DNA of 62,273 bases. Origin: an uncultured Sphingomonadaceae bacterium (GTDB taxonomy: Bacteria; Pseudomonadota; Alphaproteobacteria; Sphingomonadales; Sphingomonadaceae). A program made the translations under genes and the position numbers. The stretch spans positions 1 through 62,273 of the forward strand of contig CADCVW010000054.1 in the NCBI GenBank assembly GCA_902806235.1, given 5' to 3'. Shown here one piece after another: positions 24,879-33,528 of the stretch. Every line of letters starts with the position of its first letter. The stretch's first letter is position 1. The notes beneath the pieces were generated by a model. The model was not told the DNA's origin, did no database searches, and saw only the letters and a list, made by a program, of their open reading frames with translations.

Positions 24879-26114
24879 TTGGCCAAGCCCCGTGACATCC
24901 TGATCGTCCACCAAAATTTTCCCGGCCAATTCCCGCACATCGCCGACATGTTAGCGGCCCGGGGGGACCGCGTCGTGACGCTCGGCGGGAGCACCGCGAA
25001 GGCGCGGGGGAAGATGCCGCTCTTTCGTTGGAGCGCTGCACGCGGCACTACGCCCGGCATTTTCGACCCCGCGACCCGCGCGGAGGCCGACCTGATCCGC
25101 GCGGACGCGGCCGCGCGCGTGGCCGCCCAGCTTGCCGCCAAAGGGTACAAGCCGGACCTGATCGTCGGTCATCCCGGCTGGGGAGAGACGATCCACCTCC
25201 AAGAGATCTGGCCGAAGGCCAAGCTGATCCTGTTCGGCGAGTTCTTCTACCGGTCGCGCGGCGCGGACGTGGGCTTCGACGCCGAGTTCGAGAAGCCGGG
25301 GCTCGCCGCTGACATGCGGGTCCACGCCAAGAACGCGACGGGAGCCTTGGCCTACGCCGCCGCCGACCGCATCGTCTGCCCCACGCCGTTTCAGGCCTCC
25401 ACCTTCCCCGTCGGGCTGCGCCACCGGATCAGCGTAGTGCATGAAGGTCTCGATCTGCATCGCGCGCGCCGGCGGCCGGAGGCGAGCTTGGCGCTGCTGG
25501 ACGGGCGCGTGCTGAAGCCTGGCGATCCGGTGATCACCTACCTATCGCGCAATCTTGAACGGATGCGCGGCTTCCACATTTTCATGCGCGCTTTGCCGGA
25601 GTTCCTGCGTGATTGCCCGGACGCGCAGGTGGTGGTGATCGGCGCCGACACCGGCGCCGGCTACGCGGGCGCGTTGCCGCAGGGCGAGACGTGGAAGCGG
25701 AAGATGCTGGCCGAACTGGGCTCCCGGCTCGACCTGTCGCGGGTGCATTTCGTCGGCAAGGTGACGCACGAACGGATGATCGACGCGTTCTCCGTGTCCG
25801 CCGGCCATGTCTACTACACTTACCCGTTCGTGCTTTCCTGGTCGCTCGTCGAGGCGATGGGGTGCGAATGCCTGATCATCGGTTCAGATACGCCGCCGCT
25901 GCGTGACGCGGTGGAGCCAGGGATGAACGGAGTATTGCACCCGTTCTTCGACATCAAGGCGCTGTCGCGGGCGATGACGGACGCGATTCGTGAGCCCGAG
26001 CGCTTTGCGGCGATGCGGACTGCGGCGCGCGAAACCGCGCTCGCGCGCTTCGATCGGTCGACGGTGGGCCTACCCGCCTGGCTCCGTATTATCGACGAAG
26101 TGCTGGCGGGCTGA
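24879..26114 (+). CDS. family 4 glycosyltransferase
   Basis: A 411-residue GT-B enzyme. The opening DILIVHQNFPGQFPHIADML is characteristic of a GT4 subgroup seen in exopolysaccharide loci; the donor-site region VTYLSRNLERMRGFHIFM and SWSLVEAMGCECLIIGSDTPP (EX7E-type) is present. The start is TTG at 24879 with GGAG about nine bases upstream, 16 bp after the exporter stop, so the two genes form an operon. Its 3' end overlaps the convergent acyltransferase gene by 26 bp. It should act on the inner face of the membrane on the same glycan as the exporter. Donor and linkage unknown. Confidence 0.86.
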   Translation: MAKPRDILIVHQNFPGQFPHIADMLAARGDRVVTLGGSTAKARGKMPLFRWSAARGTTPGIFDPATRAEADLIRADAAARVAAQLAAKGYKPDLIVGHPGWGETIHLQEIWPKAKLILFGEFFYRSRGADVGFDAEFEKPGLAADMRVHAKNATGALAYAAADRIVCPTPFQASTFPVGLRHRISVVHEGLDLHRARRRPEASLALLDGRVLKPGDPVITYLSRNLERMRGFHIFMRALPEFLRDCPDAQVVVIGADTGAGYAGALPQGETWKRKMLAELGSRLDLSRVHFVGKVTHERMIDAFSVSAGHVYYTYPFVLSWSLVEAMGCECLIIGSDTPPLRDAVEPGMNGVLHPFFDIKALSRAMTDAIREPERFAAMRTAARETALARFDRSTVGLPAWLRIIDEVLAG

Positions 26115-27960
26115 GCGCGCGTTCCGCCGCGGCGAACAGCGGTTGGGAGATAAATTGGACGCCCTCATTGGACAGGTGCGCGCCGTCGACCCATAGCACC
26201 TCGCCCTGGTGGTAAGGGGCGCAGCGGCCCGTCGCGCACAGCGCGAGGTGCGGCCGCACCCTGATCGTCGCCGGCCCGCCGACACGGTCGAGAAAGGCGA
26301 AGAGTCCGGCGTTGCGGCGCAGAAAGTCGGCGCGGGAAACGCCGTAGTCAGAGACCGACCGATCCTGCATCGCGCGCCGAGCGATGACGCGCGGCGGACT
26401 GCCTTGCTGCACGGGATGAGGGTAGACCAGCACCACTCGCTTGCCGGCGTGCTGCAATCGTTCGACCACGCCCGCGAAGCCGCGGCGGAACACGGTGCTA
26501 TGGCGGTAACGATCGTTGTCGAGGTTAGCGGCGAGCAGCACCGCGCGGATTTTCGGGTCGGCCGCGAGCCGTTCCAGCGCCCGCGCATTGAACCGGCCGC
26601 AACCCGGACGCTCGCCCGAGAACGCACCCAAGGCCGGCGCGCAACCGGGAAAGGTCAGCTGTAGCACGGCCGTTCCTCGACCGCGCCCCCACTCCCCCAG
26701 CACGGGCAGAAGTTGCTGGCCCTGGCTGTCACTCCACACCGCAAACGACGGCGGTGCGGGCGCGCCGTAGACGCAGCGGCCGAGGGTCCCGCCACAGGCG
26801 CGGGCGCGACGATCGAAACTGCCGGCGTAGCCGTCAAGGCGGACGACTTCGGCCGGGAAGCGCGACGGCCAGCCGTTGGACGTCCAGAGCAGTCCGGCGA
26901 CGGCGAGCAGCATCCCGCCCGCGCCCGCCGCCGCGCTCAGCAACGGGCGGCGGGCGACGTGGCGTGGATGTCCCGGCGGGTAACGAAAGGGCCGCTCCAC
27001 GAAACGCCAAGATAGGAAGGCGAGCAGAACGGACAGGAACAGCACGGCCGCCGTCTCGCCAAACGACAACGGCCCGGTCTTCCAGTAGCGTGCGAAGACG
27101 AGCAGCGGCCAATGCCACAGGTACAGGCTGTAGGATAGGCGGCCGACCAGCAGCGCAGGCGGCAGGCTCAGCAACCGACCGGTCCTCGTGCCTTCGCCGG
27201 CGCCGATCACCAGCACCGCGCCGAGCACGGGTCCGAGCGCGGCGACCCCCGGCCAGGGCGTGCGTTCGGTGGCCAGCAGGAAGGTCGCGCCGATCAGCAT
27301 TAGCCCGCCCGCAGCTGCGGCCTCGCGCGCCGGCCCGGGCGCGAGCCGGGGCGCAGCGAGCGCGAGCAGCGCGCCGGCGAGCAGCTCCCACGCGCGCGCC
27401 GGCACGAGAAAGAACGCGGCAGACGGGTCCTGCCCCGTCCAGACCGCGCCGCCGAGGAACGATAGCAGCGCCCCGACGGCGAGCGCCGGCGCCGTCCCGC
27501 GCGGCGCGTTGCGTTGGAGCAGGACGAGGAGCGGCGGGAAAAGCAGGTAAAATTGCTCCTCCACGGCCAGCGACCATAGATTAAGCAGCGGCTTCACCTG
27601 GCTGGGCGCGTCGAAGTAGCCCGCCTCCCACCAGAACAAGATGTTGGCGGAGAAGCCGAGGGCGGCGGCGGCACTGCGCGGCACCGGGCGGAAATCGGTG
27701 GGCAGGTATAACCATGCCGCGCCGGCCAGCGCGAAAGCGAGCACGGGCAGCAGCGCCGGGAGCAGCCGCCGCGCTCGCCGCTCATAGAAGCGGAGCAGGG
27801 ACAAACGCCCGGCCGCCATTTCGTCGCGCAGGAGCCGGGTAATCAGGAACCCGGAGATGACAAAGAATACGTCCACCCCGGCGAAGCCGCCGCTGACAGT
27901 GTCCAGACCGGCGTGGAACAGCACGACCGGCAGCACGGCGACCGCGCGCAGCCCGTCCAC
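26089..27960 (-). CDS. acyltransferase-3/SGNH O-acyltransferase (OafA/YrhL-like)
   Basis: An approximately 623-residue membrane enzyme. The acyltransferase-3 domain begins VDGLRAVAVLPVVLFHAG, followed by FAGVDVFFVISGFLITRLL, FYERRARRLLPALLPVL and SLAVEEQFYLLFPPLLVLL, with about ten membrane segments. A periplasmic SGNH domain follows, with block I in VWSDSQGQQLLP and the late DGAHLSNEGVQF (catalytic D and H). Such proteins O-acetylate lipopolysaccharide, capsule or peptidoglycan. The start is uncertain: GTG at 27960 begins right at the conserved domain; no ATG, GTG or TTG lies between it and the upstream gene's stop at 28041, though a CTG at 28044 overlaps that stop. The intervening codons are glycine-rich. 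Confidence 0.85.
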   Translation of the reverse strand: MDGLRAVAVLPVVLFHAGLDTVSGGFAGVDVFFVISGFLITRLLRDEMAAGRLSLLRFYERRARRLLPALLPVLAFALAGAAWLYLPTDFRPVPRSAAAALGFSANILFWWEAGYFDAPSQVKPLLNLWSLAVEEQFYLLFPPLLVLLQRNAPRGTAPALAVGALLSFLGGAVWTGQDPSAAFFLVPARAWELLAGALLALAAPRLAPGPAREAAAAGGLMLIGATFLLATERTPWPGVAALGPVLGAVLVIGAGEGTRTGRLLSLPPALLVGRLSYSLYLWHWPLLVFARYWKTGPLSFGETAAVLFLSVLLAFLSWRFVERPFRYPPGHPRHVARRPLLSAAAGAGGMLLAVAGLLWTSNGWPSRFPAEVVRLDGYAGSFDRRARACGGTLGRCVYGAPAPPSFAVWSDSQGQQLLPVLGEWGRGRGTAVLQLTFPGCAPALGAFSGERPGCGRFNARALERLAADPKIRAVLLAANLDNDRYRHSTVFRRGFAGVVERLQHAGKRVVLVYPHPVQQGSPPRVIARRAMQDRSVSDYGVSRADFLRRNAGLFAFLDRVGGPATIRVRPHLALCATGRCAPYHQGEVLWVDGAHLSNEGVQFISQPLFAAAERALSPPALRR

Positions 27961-28040
27961 GTGGGGGAGGTAGGAACCTCCGCCCCCGCCCCCGCCCGCG
28001 CCCGCGCTCGCCGCCCGTACTTCCCCGACCGCGACCTGCG

Positions 28041-28844
28041 TCAGAAGATGCGCCCTTCGGCGAGGAAGCGGAGCAGGATGTTCGTCGGCCGCACCGTGTA
28101 ACGCACCGTGGCATCGTCGACCCGGCCGTGAGGTGCGCGGCGGATCGCCTCGAAGAACCAACGGTCGGCGTCCATGCCCGCCCGGCCGCTCGCCGTTTCC
28201 GCCCAGCGACCGAGCGCGCGGGCGCAGGCGACCTTGTCGACCATCAGGCAATTCGGGTCGACGAACCCGCCCCGCGCAGCAAAGCGGCCCCGGTCCACCC
28301 CCACCGAATCCCACGTGTCCACGCCCAGCTCGCGCCACGTTCCTTCCTCCACCAGCACGCGCTGAGCGAAGGCCCACGCCTTGCCAGGGATGGCGGCCAG
28401 AAGCTTGGCGAGGTGGTCGGATTTCCAGCTGTTGTCGTCGTCGAGGTAGGCAACGAACGGCGCGTTGGCCGCCAAGCTCATGATCGCGCGCAGCGCGCCG
28501 CCGTCCGTGGCCTTGTGCAGCCCGCCGTTGCGGACGGAGGTGGAGAAGGGAAGCCGAAACGTCACGGCAGAAACATGGGGGGGCCGCCGCGCGAGCAAGG
28601 CGTCGAGTAGGCCGTCGTCCGGCGCGGGCTTGTCGACACCCACCAGCAGCTGCACCCGGCCGCTCAGCCGTTGGGCGAACACGGATTCCACCGCTTGTGC
28701 CAGAACAGGACGGAGCACGGTCGGGATCGCCACTGCCACGTTCGCGGGCGACTGCGGATCAGCCGCGTCCGGATAATAACGGCCGATGCCGACCGGCGGC
28801 GCGATGGTGACACTACTCTCAAATTGCGAGCCTTTATCGCCCAT
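28041..28844 (-). CDS. GT-A glycosyltransferase
   Basis: A 267-residue GT2-like protein. NVAVAIPTVLRPVLAQAVES starts the fold, VQLLVGVDKP is the next strand, and FVAYLDDDNSWKSDHLAKLL contains the DxD metal site. GMDADRWFFEAI near the C-terminus takes the place of the ED acceptor motif. A 45-residue N-terminal leader precedes the fold. It is directly upstream of the acyltransferase gene, probably co-transcribed, and divergent to the RTX gene across a 196-bp gap. It likely adds a sugar to the same surface glycan; no closer assignment is possible. Confidence 0.75.
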   Translation of the reverse strand: MGDKGSQFESSVTIAPPVGIGRYYPDAADPQSPANVAVAIPTVLRPVLAQAVESVFAQRLSGRVQLLVGVDKPAPDDGLLDALLARRPPHVSAVTFRLPFSTSVRNGGLHKATDGGALRAIMSLAANAPFVAYLDDDNSWKSDHLAKLLAAIPGKAWAFAQRVLVEEGTWRELGVDTWDSVGVDRGRFAARGGFVDPNCLMVDKVACARALGRWAETASGRAGMDADRWFFEAIRRAPHGRVDDATVRYTVRPTNILLRFLAEGRIF

Positions 28845-28930
28845 TCCGCCACCTCCCCCGCGCCGTCTGGGGCTAGCAACGGCCTGCCCGCCGCGCTAGC
28901 CTCGACTGTGGCCAAAAGAGCACAAAGGGG

Positions 28931-28942
28931 CCAAGTTCTTGG
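28931..28942. promoter_or_regulatory. short palindrome in the GT/RTX divergent promoter region
   Basis: CCAAGTTCTTGG is a perfect inverted repeat (5-bp arms, 2-bp spacer) about 100 bp upstream of the RTX start, in the 196-bp divergent gap. It could be an operator. No matching regulator gene is adjacent and short palindromes arise by chance, so the call is weak. Confidence 0.3.
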
Positions 28943-29040
28943 TTTCGGCCGAATGAAGTGCGACCCAAAAGCCTTGCGCGCTGCAGCTACTTCCATCATA
29001 CAGCGGCCCATAAATGTTTCTGAGTGAGGGAGGAGTACGC

Positions 29041-30999
29041 GTGGCTGAATTCCGGGGTACCGAAAATGCCGACACGATCATCGGCACCAGTGAGGCCGAC
29101 TTTATCGACGCGCTGGGCGGCAACGACACCGTCGACGGCGGCGCGGGCAGCAACACTATTCGCGGCGGCGACGGCAACGACACCATTACCGCCGGGCAGG
29201 CGTTCCTGGTGGGTGTCAACAACAACATCGACGGCGGCGCCGGCGACGACGTCCTGAGCGGCGCAGGCGGTTCCGACACCATCCTTGGCGGCCAGGGCAA
29301 CGACACCATCACTGGCTTCGGCGGCGGGGATCAGCTCGGCGGCCAAGCCGGCAACGATACGATCACTGGCGGCGACGACGGCGACACCATTGGCGGCGGC
29401 CCGGGCAACGACTCCGTCAATGCCGGCAGCGGCAACGACACCGTGCTGGGCGGCGCCGACAACGACACGATTAACGGCGAAGAGGGCAATGACGACCTCG
29501 GCGGCCAGTTCGGCAACGATACCGTCAGCGGCGGCAACGGCAACGATGTCGTCCGTGGCGGCCCGGGCACCGACTCGCTGGACGGCGGGGCGGGCAACGA
29601 CACGCTGAACGGCGGTGACGGCAACGACACGCTGAACGGCGGTGACGGCAATGACCAGCTGTTCGGCGAGTTAGCAAACGACACCCTCGATGGCGGTGCC
29701 GGCAACGACACGCTGAGCGGCGGTGACGGTAACGACACGCTGAACGGCGGTGACGGCAATGACATGGTTCTTGGCGACGCCGGCGACGACACGATCAACG
29801 AAACGTTAGGCGACAACACCCTTAACGGCGGCTCAGGCAACGACAGCGTGACCGGCGGCACGGGCAACGACACGATCGTCGGCGAGGACGGCAACGACAC
29901 GCTGGACGGCGCGGCCGGAAACGACGTCATCACCGGCTTCACCGGCGATGACTCGATCAACGGTGGCGACGGTAACGACAGCATCGACGCGGGCGACGGC
30001 GCCAACACCGTCACCGGCGGCGCCGGCAACGATACGCTGACCGGCGGCAACGGCATTGACACGCTCAATGGCGGCGACGGCAACGACGTTATCAACGGCG
30101 GTTCGGGCAACGACGTGCTGACCGGCGGCGCGGGGGACGACCTGTTCATCGCCGACCTGGGCCTGCAGGAGATCACCGACTTCGGCGTCGGCAACGACAC
30201 GCTGCAGGGTGGCGCGGGCAACGACGTGTTCACGGCGACGCCGGGCGCGGCGACCCAGAATTTCCTGGGTGGCGCTGGCGACGACCGGATCACCGGCAAT
30301 GACGCTAACAACACTCTAGGCGGTCAGGCCGGCAACGACACGCTCGACGGCGGCCTCGGCAACGACACCATCGGCGGCGGGCCGGGCAACGACTCGATCC
30401 TCGGCGGCGCGGGTGCGGACAACGTCACCGGCGGTGCGGACAGCGACACTATCGACGGCGGCGCCGATAACGACTCGTTGAACGGCGGCGACGGGTCCGA
30501 CACGGTCCGCGGCGGCGCGGGCGACGACACCGTGCTTGGGGCCGAGGGCACTGACAGCTTGTTCGGTGACGCGGGCAACGATCAGCTGTTCGGCGGCATC
30601 GGGGCGGATACGCTTAACGGCGGCGTCGGGACCGATACGCTGACCGGCGGCGGCGACGCGGACGTGTTCGACGCGGACACGGCGGCGGAGATCGCCGGCG
30701 ACACCATCGCCGATTTCAACCGCAACGACGACGTGATCGACCTTTCGGGGATCGACCCGGACGGGGCGGCCGGCAACCAGGAGGCATTCACCTTCATCGG
30801 TGCCAACCAGTTCGGCGGCGAGACGGGTGCGCTGCGTATCGCCTCGCAGACGACCACGGCGGCGACCGGGACCACGGCGGCGTTCAACACCACCGTGTTC
30901 GAGGTGGACACGGACGGCAATCGCAGCGCGGACTTCAGCTTCACGGTGGTCACGCCGGGCAGCACCGCGCCGCTCGACGCCACGGACTTCATCCTCTAG
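29041..30999 (+). CDS. large RTX (hemolysin-type calcium-binding repeat) secreted protein
   Basis: A 652-residue acidic protein made almost wholly of glycine/aspartate-rich nonapeptides of the GGxGxDxLx type (for example [17 protein letters not shown]), which fold into calcium-binding beta-rolls after export. The last ~110 residues leave the repeat pattern ([23 protein letters not shown] end) and look like the C-terminal signal of type I secretion substrates. No signal peptide and no other domain is seen, so it is a repeat-only surface or matrix protein rather than a protease or lipase. Start chosen at GTG 29041 with GGAGGAG five bases upstream; an ATG at 29014 lacks such a site. No dedicated HlyB/HlyD/TolC genes are adjacent. 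A strong terminator follows. Confidence 0.9.
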   Translation: MAEFRGTENADTIIGTSEADFIDALGGNDTVDGGAGSNTIRGGDGNDTITAGQAFLVGVNNNIDGGAGDDVLSGAGGSDTILGGQGNDTITGFGGGDQLGGQAGNDTITGGDDGDTIGGGPGNDSVNAGSGNDTVLGGADNDTINGEEGNDDLGGQFGNDTVSGGNGNDVVRGGPGTDSLDGGAGNDTLNGGDGNDTLNGGDGNDQLFGELANDTLDGGAGNDTLSGGDGNDTLNGGDGNDMVLGDAGDDTINETLGDNTLNGGSGNDSVTGGTGNDTIVGEDGNDTLDGAAGNDVITGFTGDDSINGGDGNDSIDAGDGANTVTGGAGNDTLTGGNGIDTLNGGDGNDVINGGSGNDVLTGGAGDDLFIADLGLQEITDFGVGNDTLQGGAGNDVFTATPGAATQNFLGGAGDDRITGNDANNTLGGQAGNDTLDGGLGNDTIGGGPGNDSILGGAGADNVTGGADSDTIDGGADNDSLNGGDGSDTVRGGAGDDTVLGAEGTDSLFGDAGNDQLFGGIGADTLNGGVGTDTLTGGGDADVFDADTAAEIAGDTIADFNRNDDVIDLSGIDPDGAAGNQEAFTFIGANQFGGETGALRIASQTTTAATGTTAAFNTTVFEVDTDGNRSADFSFTVVTPGSTAPLDATDFIL

Positions 31000-31042
31000 T
31001 CCCGGCCGACAGCCGGGGCCGGCAGGACCGGTCCAGACCTCA

Positions 31043-31080
31043 GGGGCCCCGGCGGAAACGCCGGGGCCCCTTCTTCTTTC
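31043..31080 (+). terminator. rho-independent terminator of the RTX gene
   Basis: GGGGCCCCGGCG, loop GAAA and CGCCGGGGCCCC form a perfect 12-bp stem with a tetraloop, directly followed by TTCTTCTTTC. It lies 43 bp after the RTX stop. Confidence 0.85.
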
Positions 31081-31150
31081 AGCAGCGTCGAATTCCCAGC
31101 CCCGCGCGTGCTAGGCCATTCCGGCACAGCGGCGCGGGCCGCGCATCCGA

Positions 31151-31613
31151 AGCTACCACTTCGACGCCGGCAGCATCACCGGCGGGAGCGCCAACGACTT
31201 CCTCGTCGGCGGCGGCAACGACGAGCTACGCGGCCGAGGCGGCACCGACCAGTTGAACGGCGGTGACGGCAACGGCCAATTGTTAGGGGACCCGGCAGCG
31301 ATCTGCTCAACGGCGAAGCCGGCAACGACTCTCTCACCGGTGGGCGGACGAGGACACGCTCTCGGGCGGCGACGGCGGCGACCTGCTGCTCGCCGAGGCC
31401 GGCGACGACAGAGTGAGCGGCGGCGCGGGGAACGACGAGCTGTGCGGCCGGACGGTAACGATACGGGTTTGAGGCCGTGAAATCGACGATCTGCTGTTCG
31501 GCCGGCTGGTCAACGATTCACTCAACGGCGACGCGAGCGGCGACATGCTGACCGGCGGGGCGGACAACGACGCGCTGAATGGCGGCGACGTGCTGAACGG
31601 CGAGGGCGGGCGC
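31151..31613 (+). pseudogene. decayed RTX repeat gene fragment
   Basis: The translation, followed across frames, keeps reading as RTX nonapeptides: SITGGSANDFLVGGGND then LRGRGGTDQLNGGDGN, next GSDLLNGEAGNDSLTGG in another frame, [26 protein letters not shown], and finally EIDDLLFGRLVNDSLNGDAS and LTGGADNDALNGGDVLNGEG. Frame changes are needed near 31290, 31345, 31450 and 31480. There is no start codon with a ribosome binding site and no C-terminal secretion signal. It is therefore the remnant of a second RTX gene or of a longer version of the intact one, beyond the latter's terminator. It ends 24 bp from the convergent glycosyltransferase gene. Confidence 0.85.
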
Positions 31614-31637
31614 GAGCGGGGCCTTCCCCGCCCCTGC

Positions 31638-33320
31638 TCACTCCGGCCAGGCGATCGAGACCAGCCCCATTTTGGCGAGCGCCGCGACAATGAACACGGT
31701 GTCGTTGACGCTCTTACCGATCCGCCGCGCCAGCGATGCTACGTTGGTCGGCGTCGCCGCGGCGGCGCGCACCGCCTCCGCCACTGCCGGCTCGGTGAGC
31801 ACCTGCTTGGCGAAGGAGAACAGCGGGTGCTCGCGCAAGCGCTCGTAGTCCAGCCCGTCGGGCCGTTCGGCGCGCGCCACCGGTGTGTCCGGGCCGATCT
31901 GGGCCGACGCGTAGTGGCCAAAGTAGCGCATCGGGTCGCCGCGGCCCGCGGCGACGCGAGGTGCGGCCTCGAGCGCCGCGCGCACCGAAGTAAAGGCGCG
32001 CGCCGCGCCGCGGATCGCGCCGAGCTCTGCCCACAACTCGCGGTAGAGGCCGTAGACCACCGACCAGTCGTAGGCCGCGCGGACCCGCGCACGCGCCGCG
32101 GCGCCCATCGCTCGCCGCTTGGCCGCATCGTCGACGAGTACCGCCAGCCGCGCCTTCAGCTGGGCGAGGTCGACGGGGACGAGCATGCAGGCGAAGCCGC
32201 AATACTGGTCGTAGCTGATCGTCCCTGCCTCGTAGCGTTCGGCGAGCATCGTTCCGGTGCCCGGCCTCGGCAGCGCGGTGCGGATACGGTAGCCATCCTC
32301 GCCGTCGCGCACCGTGTCCTTGTAGCCGTCCCAGTCGGAGACCACCACCGGCAGCCCGGCAGCCATCGCCTCCAGGGGCGTCAGCCCGAAGGTTTCCTGA
32401 AGATTATCCGAAAGCGAGATGAACAAATCGGCGGCCGCCCAGCTACGCCGCTGCTCGGCGGGCTCGCGCCCATCAGTCCACAGTGCGCGGACGTGCGGCG
32501 CGGCGTCGGCCATGCCTGAACGGTAGGCGTTTTCCGCTGCATCGTTGCTCCACCACCCGCACTGGATCAGTGCCAGCTTGCGCCCTTTCTCGACCGCCAG
32601 CGCTTCCAGTGCCTGCGCCATCGCGTCCGGGTGCGCCTTGGCGTGGAACGACAGGCGACCGACGAAAAGGGCGACTACCTCGTCCGCGGCGATGCCGAGC
32701 TCGGCACGCGCGCGGGCGCGCTCGGCTTCATCAATGAAGTATTCGTCGCAGTGGATGCCGAGGGGTATGACGGGAAGTTGCGGTCCTTCCGGAATGGTCA
32801 CGCCCGCGCCGAAGCGCCAGCGCAGCTGCTCAACCTCCGCTTCCCGCGCCATCCGCGCGGTTTCCAGCACCGCCCGGCTCGTGCAGATGATCGCGTCCCA
32901 AGGCATCAACGGCTGGACGATGGTCTTCGACAGCGCGTCCATCGCCCTGTGCGAGGCGGTGGTGTGGGTGACGCCGCAGAGGCTGTACGCGTCCGCCCGG
33001 CGGCGCAGGCGGAGCCGCGCCATTTCCTCGATGTCAGGCCCAGGATAGTAGAGCGCGCCAATGCCTTCGAGCTGGTCGAGCCGGTGGCGTGCGCACCAGC
33101 GCGGGGTGACGCTGTTATCGATGGTGCGGACGTCGCTGGCGAAGGCTTCGGCCGAGCGCTGGTGAGCCGCATAGGCCCACAAGTCGCCGCCGCAGTTGGC
33201 CGCGACCGCGGCCTGCAGATACGCCCGGCCGGCGGAGTGGCGCCCCATGATGTTGCGGCCAACCGTTCGGTAGCCGTCGGGCTCCCAGAAAATCGCGGCA
33301 TCGCCGGCAACTCGCGGCAT
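31638..33320 (-). CDS. family 4 glycosyltransferase with long C-terminal extension
   Basis: A 560-residue protein. The GT-B donor domain shows VVALFVGRLSFHAKAHPDAM, then LFISLSDNLQETFGLTPLEA followed by MAAGLPVVVSDWDGYKDTVRD, the EX7E motif of GT4. The N-terminal half carries a LEGIGALYYPGPDIEEMA segment and DAIICTSRAVLE. After about residue 440 there is an extra ~120-residue part ending in IGKSVNDTVFIVAALAKMGL that is not standard GT4 and is not recognised. Length is thus well above the usual ~380. It is convergent with the decayed RTX fragment and stands at the end of the surface-glycan block; its substrate may be the glycan or the RTX protein. Confidence 0.8.
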   Translation of the reverse strand: MPRVAGDAAIFWEPDGYRTVGRNIMGRHSAGRAYLQAAVAANCGGDLWAYAAHQRSAEAFASDVRTIDNSVTPRWCARHRLDQLEGIGALYYPGPDIEEMARLRLRRRADAYSLCGVTHTTASHRAMDALSKTIVQPLMPWDAIICTSRAVLETARMAREAEVEQLRWRFGAGVTIPEGPQLPVIPLGIHCDEYFIDEAERARARAELGIAADEVVALFVGRLSFHAKAHPDAMAQALEALAVEKGRKLALIQCGWWSNDAAENAYRSGMADAAPHVRALWTDGREPAEQRRSWAAADLFISLSDNLQETFGLTPLEAMAAGLPVVVSDWDGYKDTVRDGEDGYRIRTALPRPGTGTMLAERYEAGTISYDQYCGFACMLVPVDLAQLKARLAVLVDDAAKRRAMGAAARARVRAAYDWSVVYGLYRELWAELGAIRGAARAFTSVRAALEAAPRVAAGRGDPMRYFGHYASAQIGPDTPVARAERPDGLDYERLREHPLFSFAKQVLTEPAVAEAVRAAAATPTNVASLARRIGKSVNDTVFIVAALAKMGLVSIAWPE

Positions 33321-33528
33321 ATGCTTCTCCCGTGGCTTTCGCGGCAGCCGCTACGGGCCGGATGCGCCATACGCAACCGGCGACGGGCGCACCGGGCACG
33401 ACGACATGGGTAAACGGAGCGGCCGCTACTGCCGCGCCGCGTTCGTCGCCTTTCAACCGATCACGTTTAGCGGCGCCCCGGGTCGGTGAGGAACGAACGA
33501 CGCGCGGACAGGAGACAGGGGGAATGGC

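Noticed and set aside
27961-28020. GGGGGC-type repeats as a phase-variation switch
   Set aside because: The unit is six bases, so slippage would add or remove two codons and not shift the frame; only two or three imperfect units are present.
26089-28377. N-terminal extension of the acyltransferase to 762 residues
   Set aside because: The extra part is a glycine/arginine-rich shadow of the upstream glycosyltransferase gene and contains no membrane segment or motif.
29331-30314. Minus-strand frame of P/S/L-rich repeats
   Set aside because: It is the antisense reading of the RTX nonapeptide repeats; periodicity follows from the sense gene.
29041-30999. Tandem repeats as a possible CRISPR or minisatellite array
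   Set aside because: The periodicity is 27 bp with codon-wise variation preserving GGxGxDxL, i.e. protein repeats; there are no constant repeats with unique spacers.
31253-31480. A 75-codon intact gene
   Set aside because: It starts at a TTG within RTX repeats and soon leaves the RTX frame; better explained as part of the decayed RTX fragment.
31616-31631. GCGGGG-CCTT-CCCCGC hairpin as a terminator for the glycosyltransferase gene
   Set aside because: The stem is short and no T-run follows on the minus strand; hairpins of pure G+C are expected by chance here.
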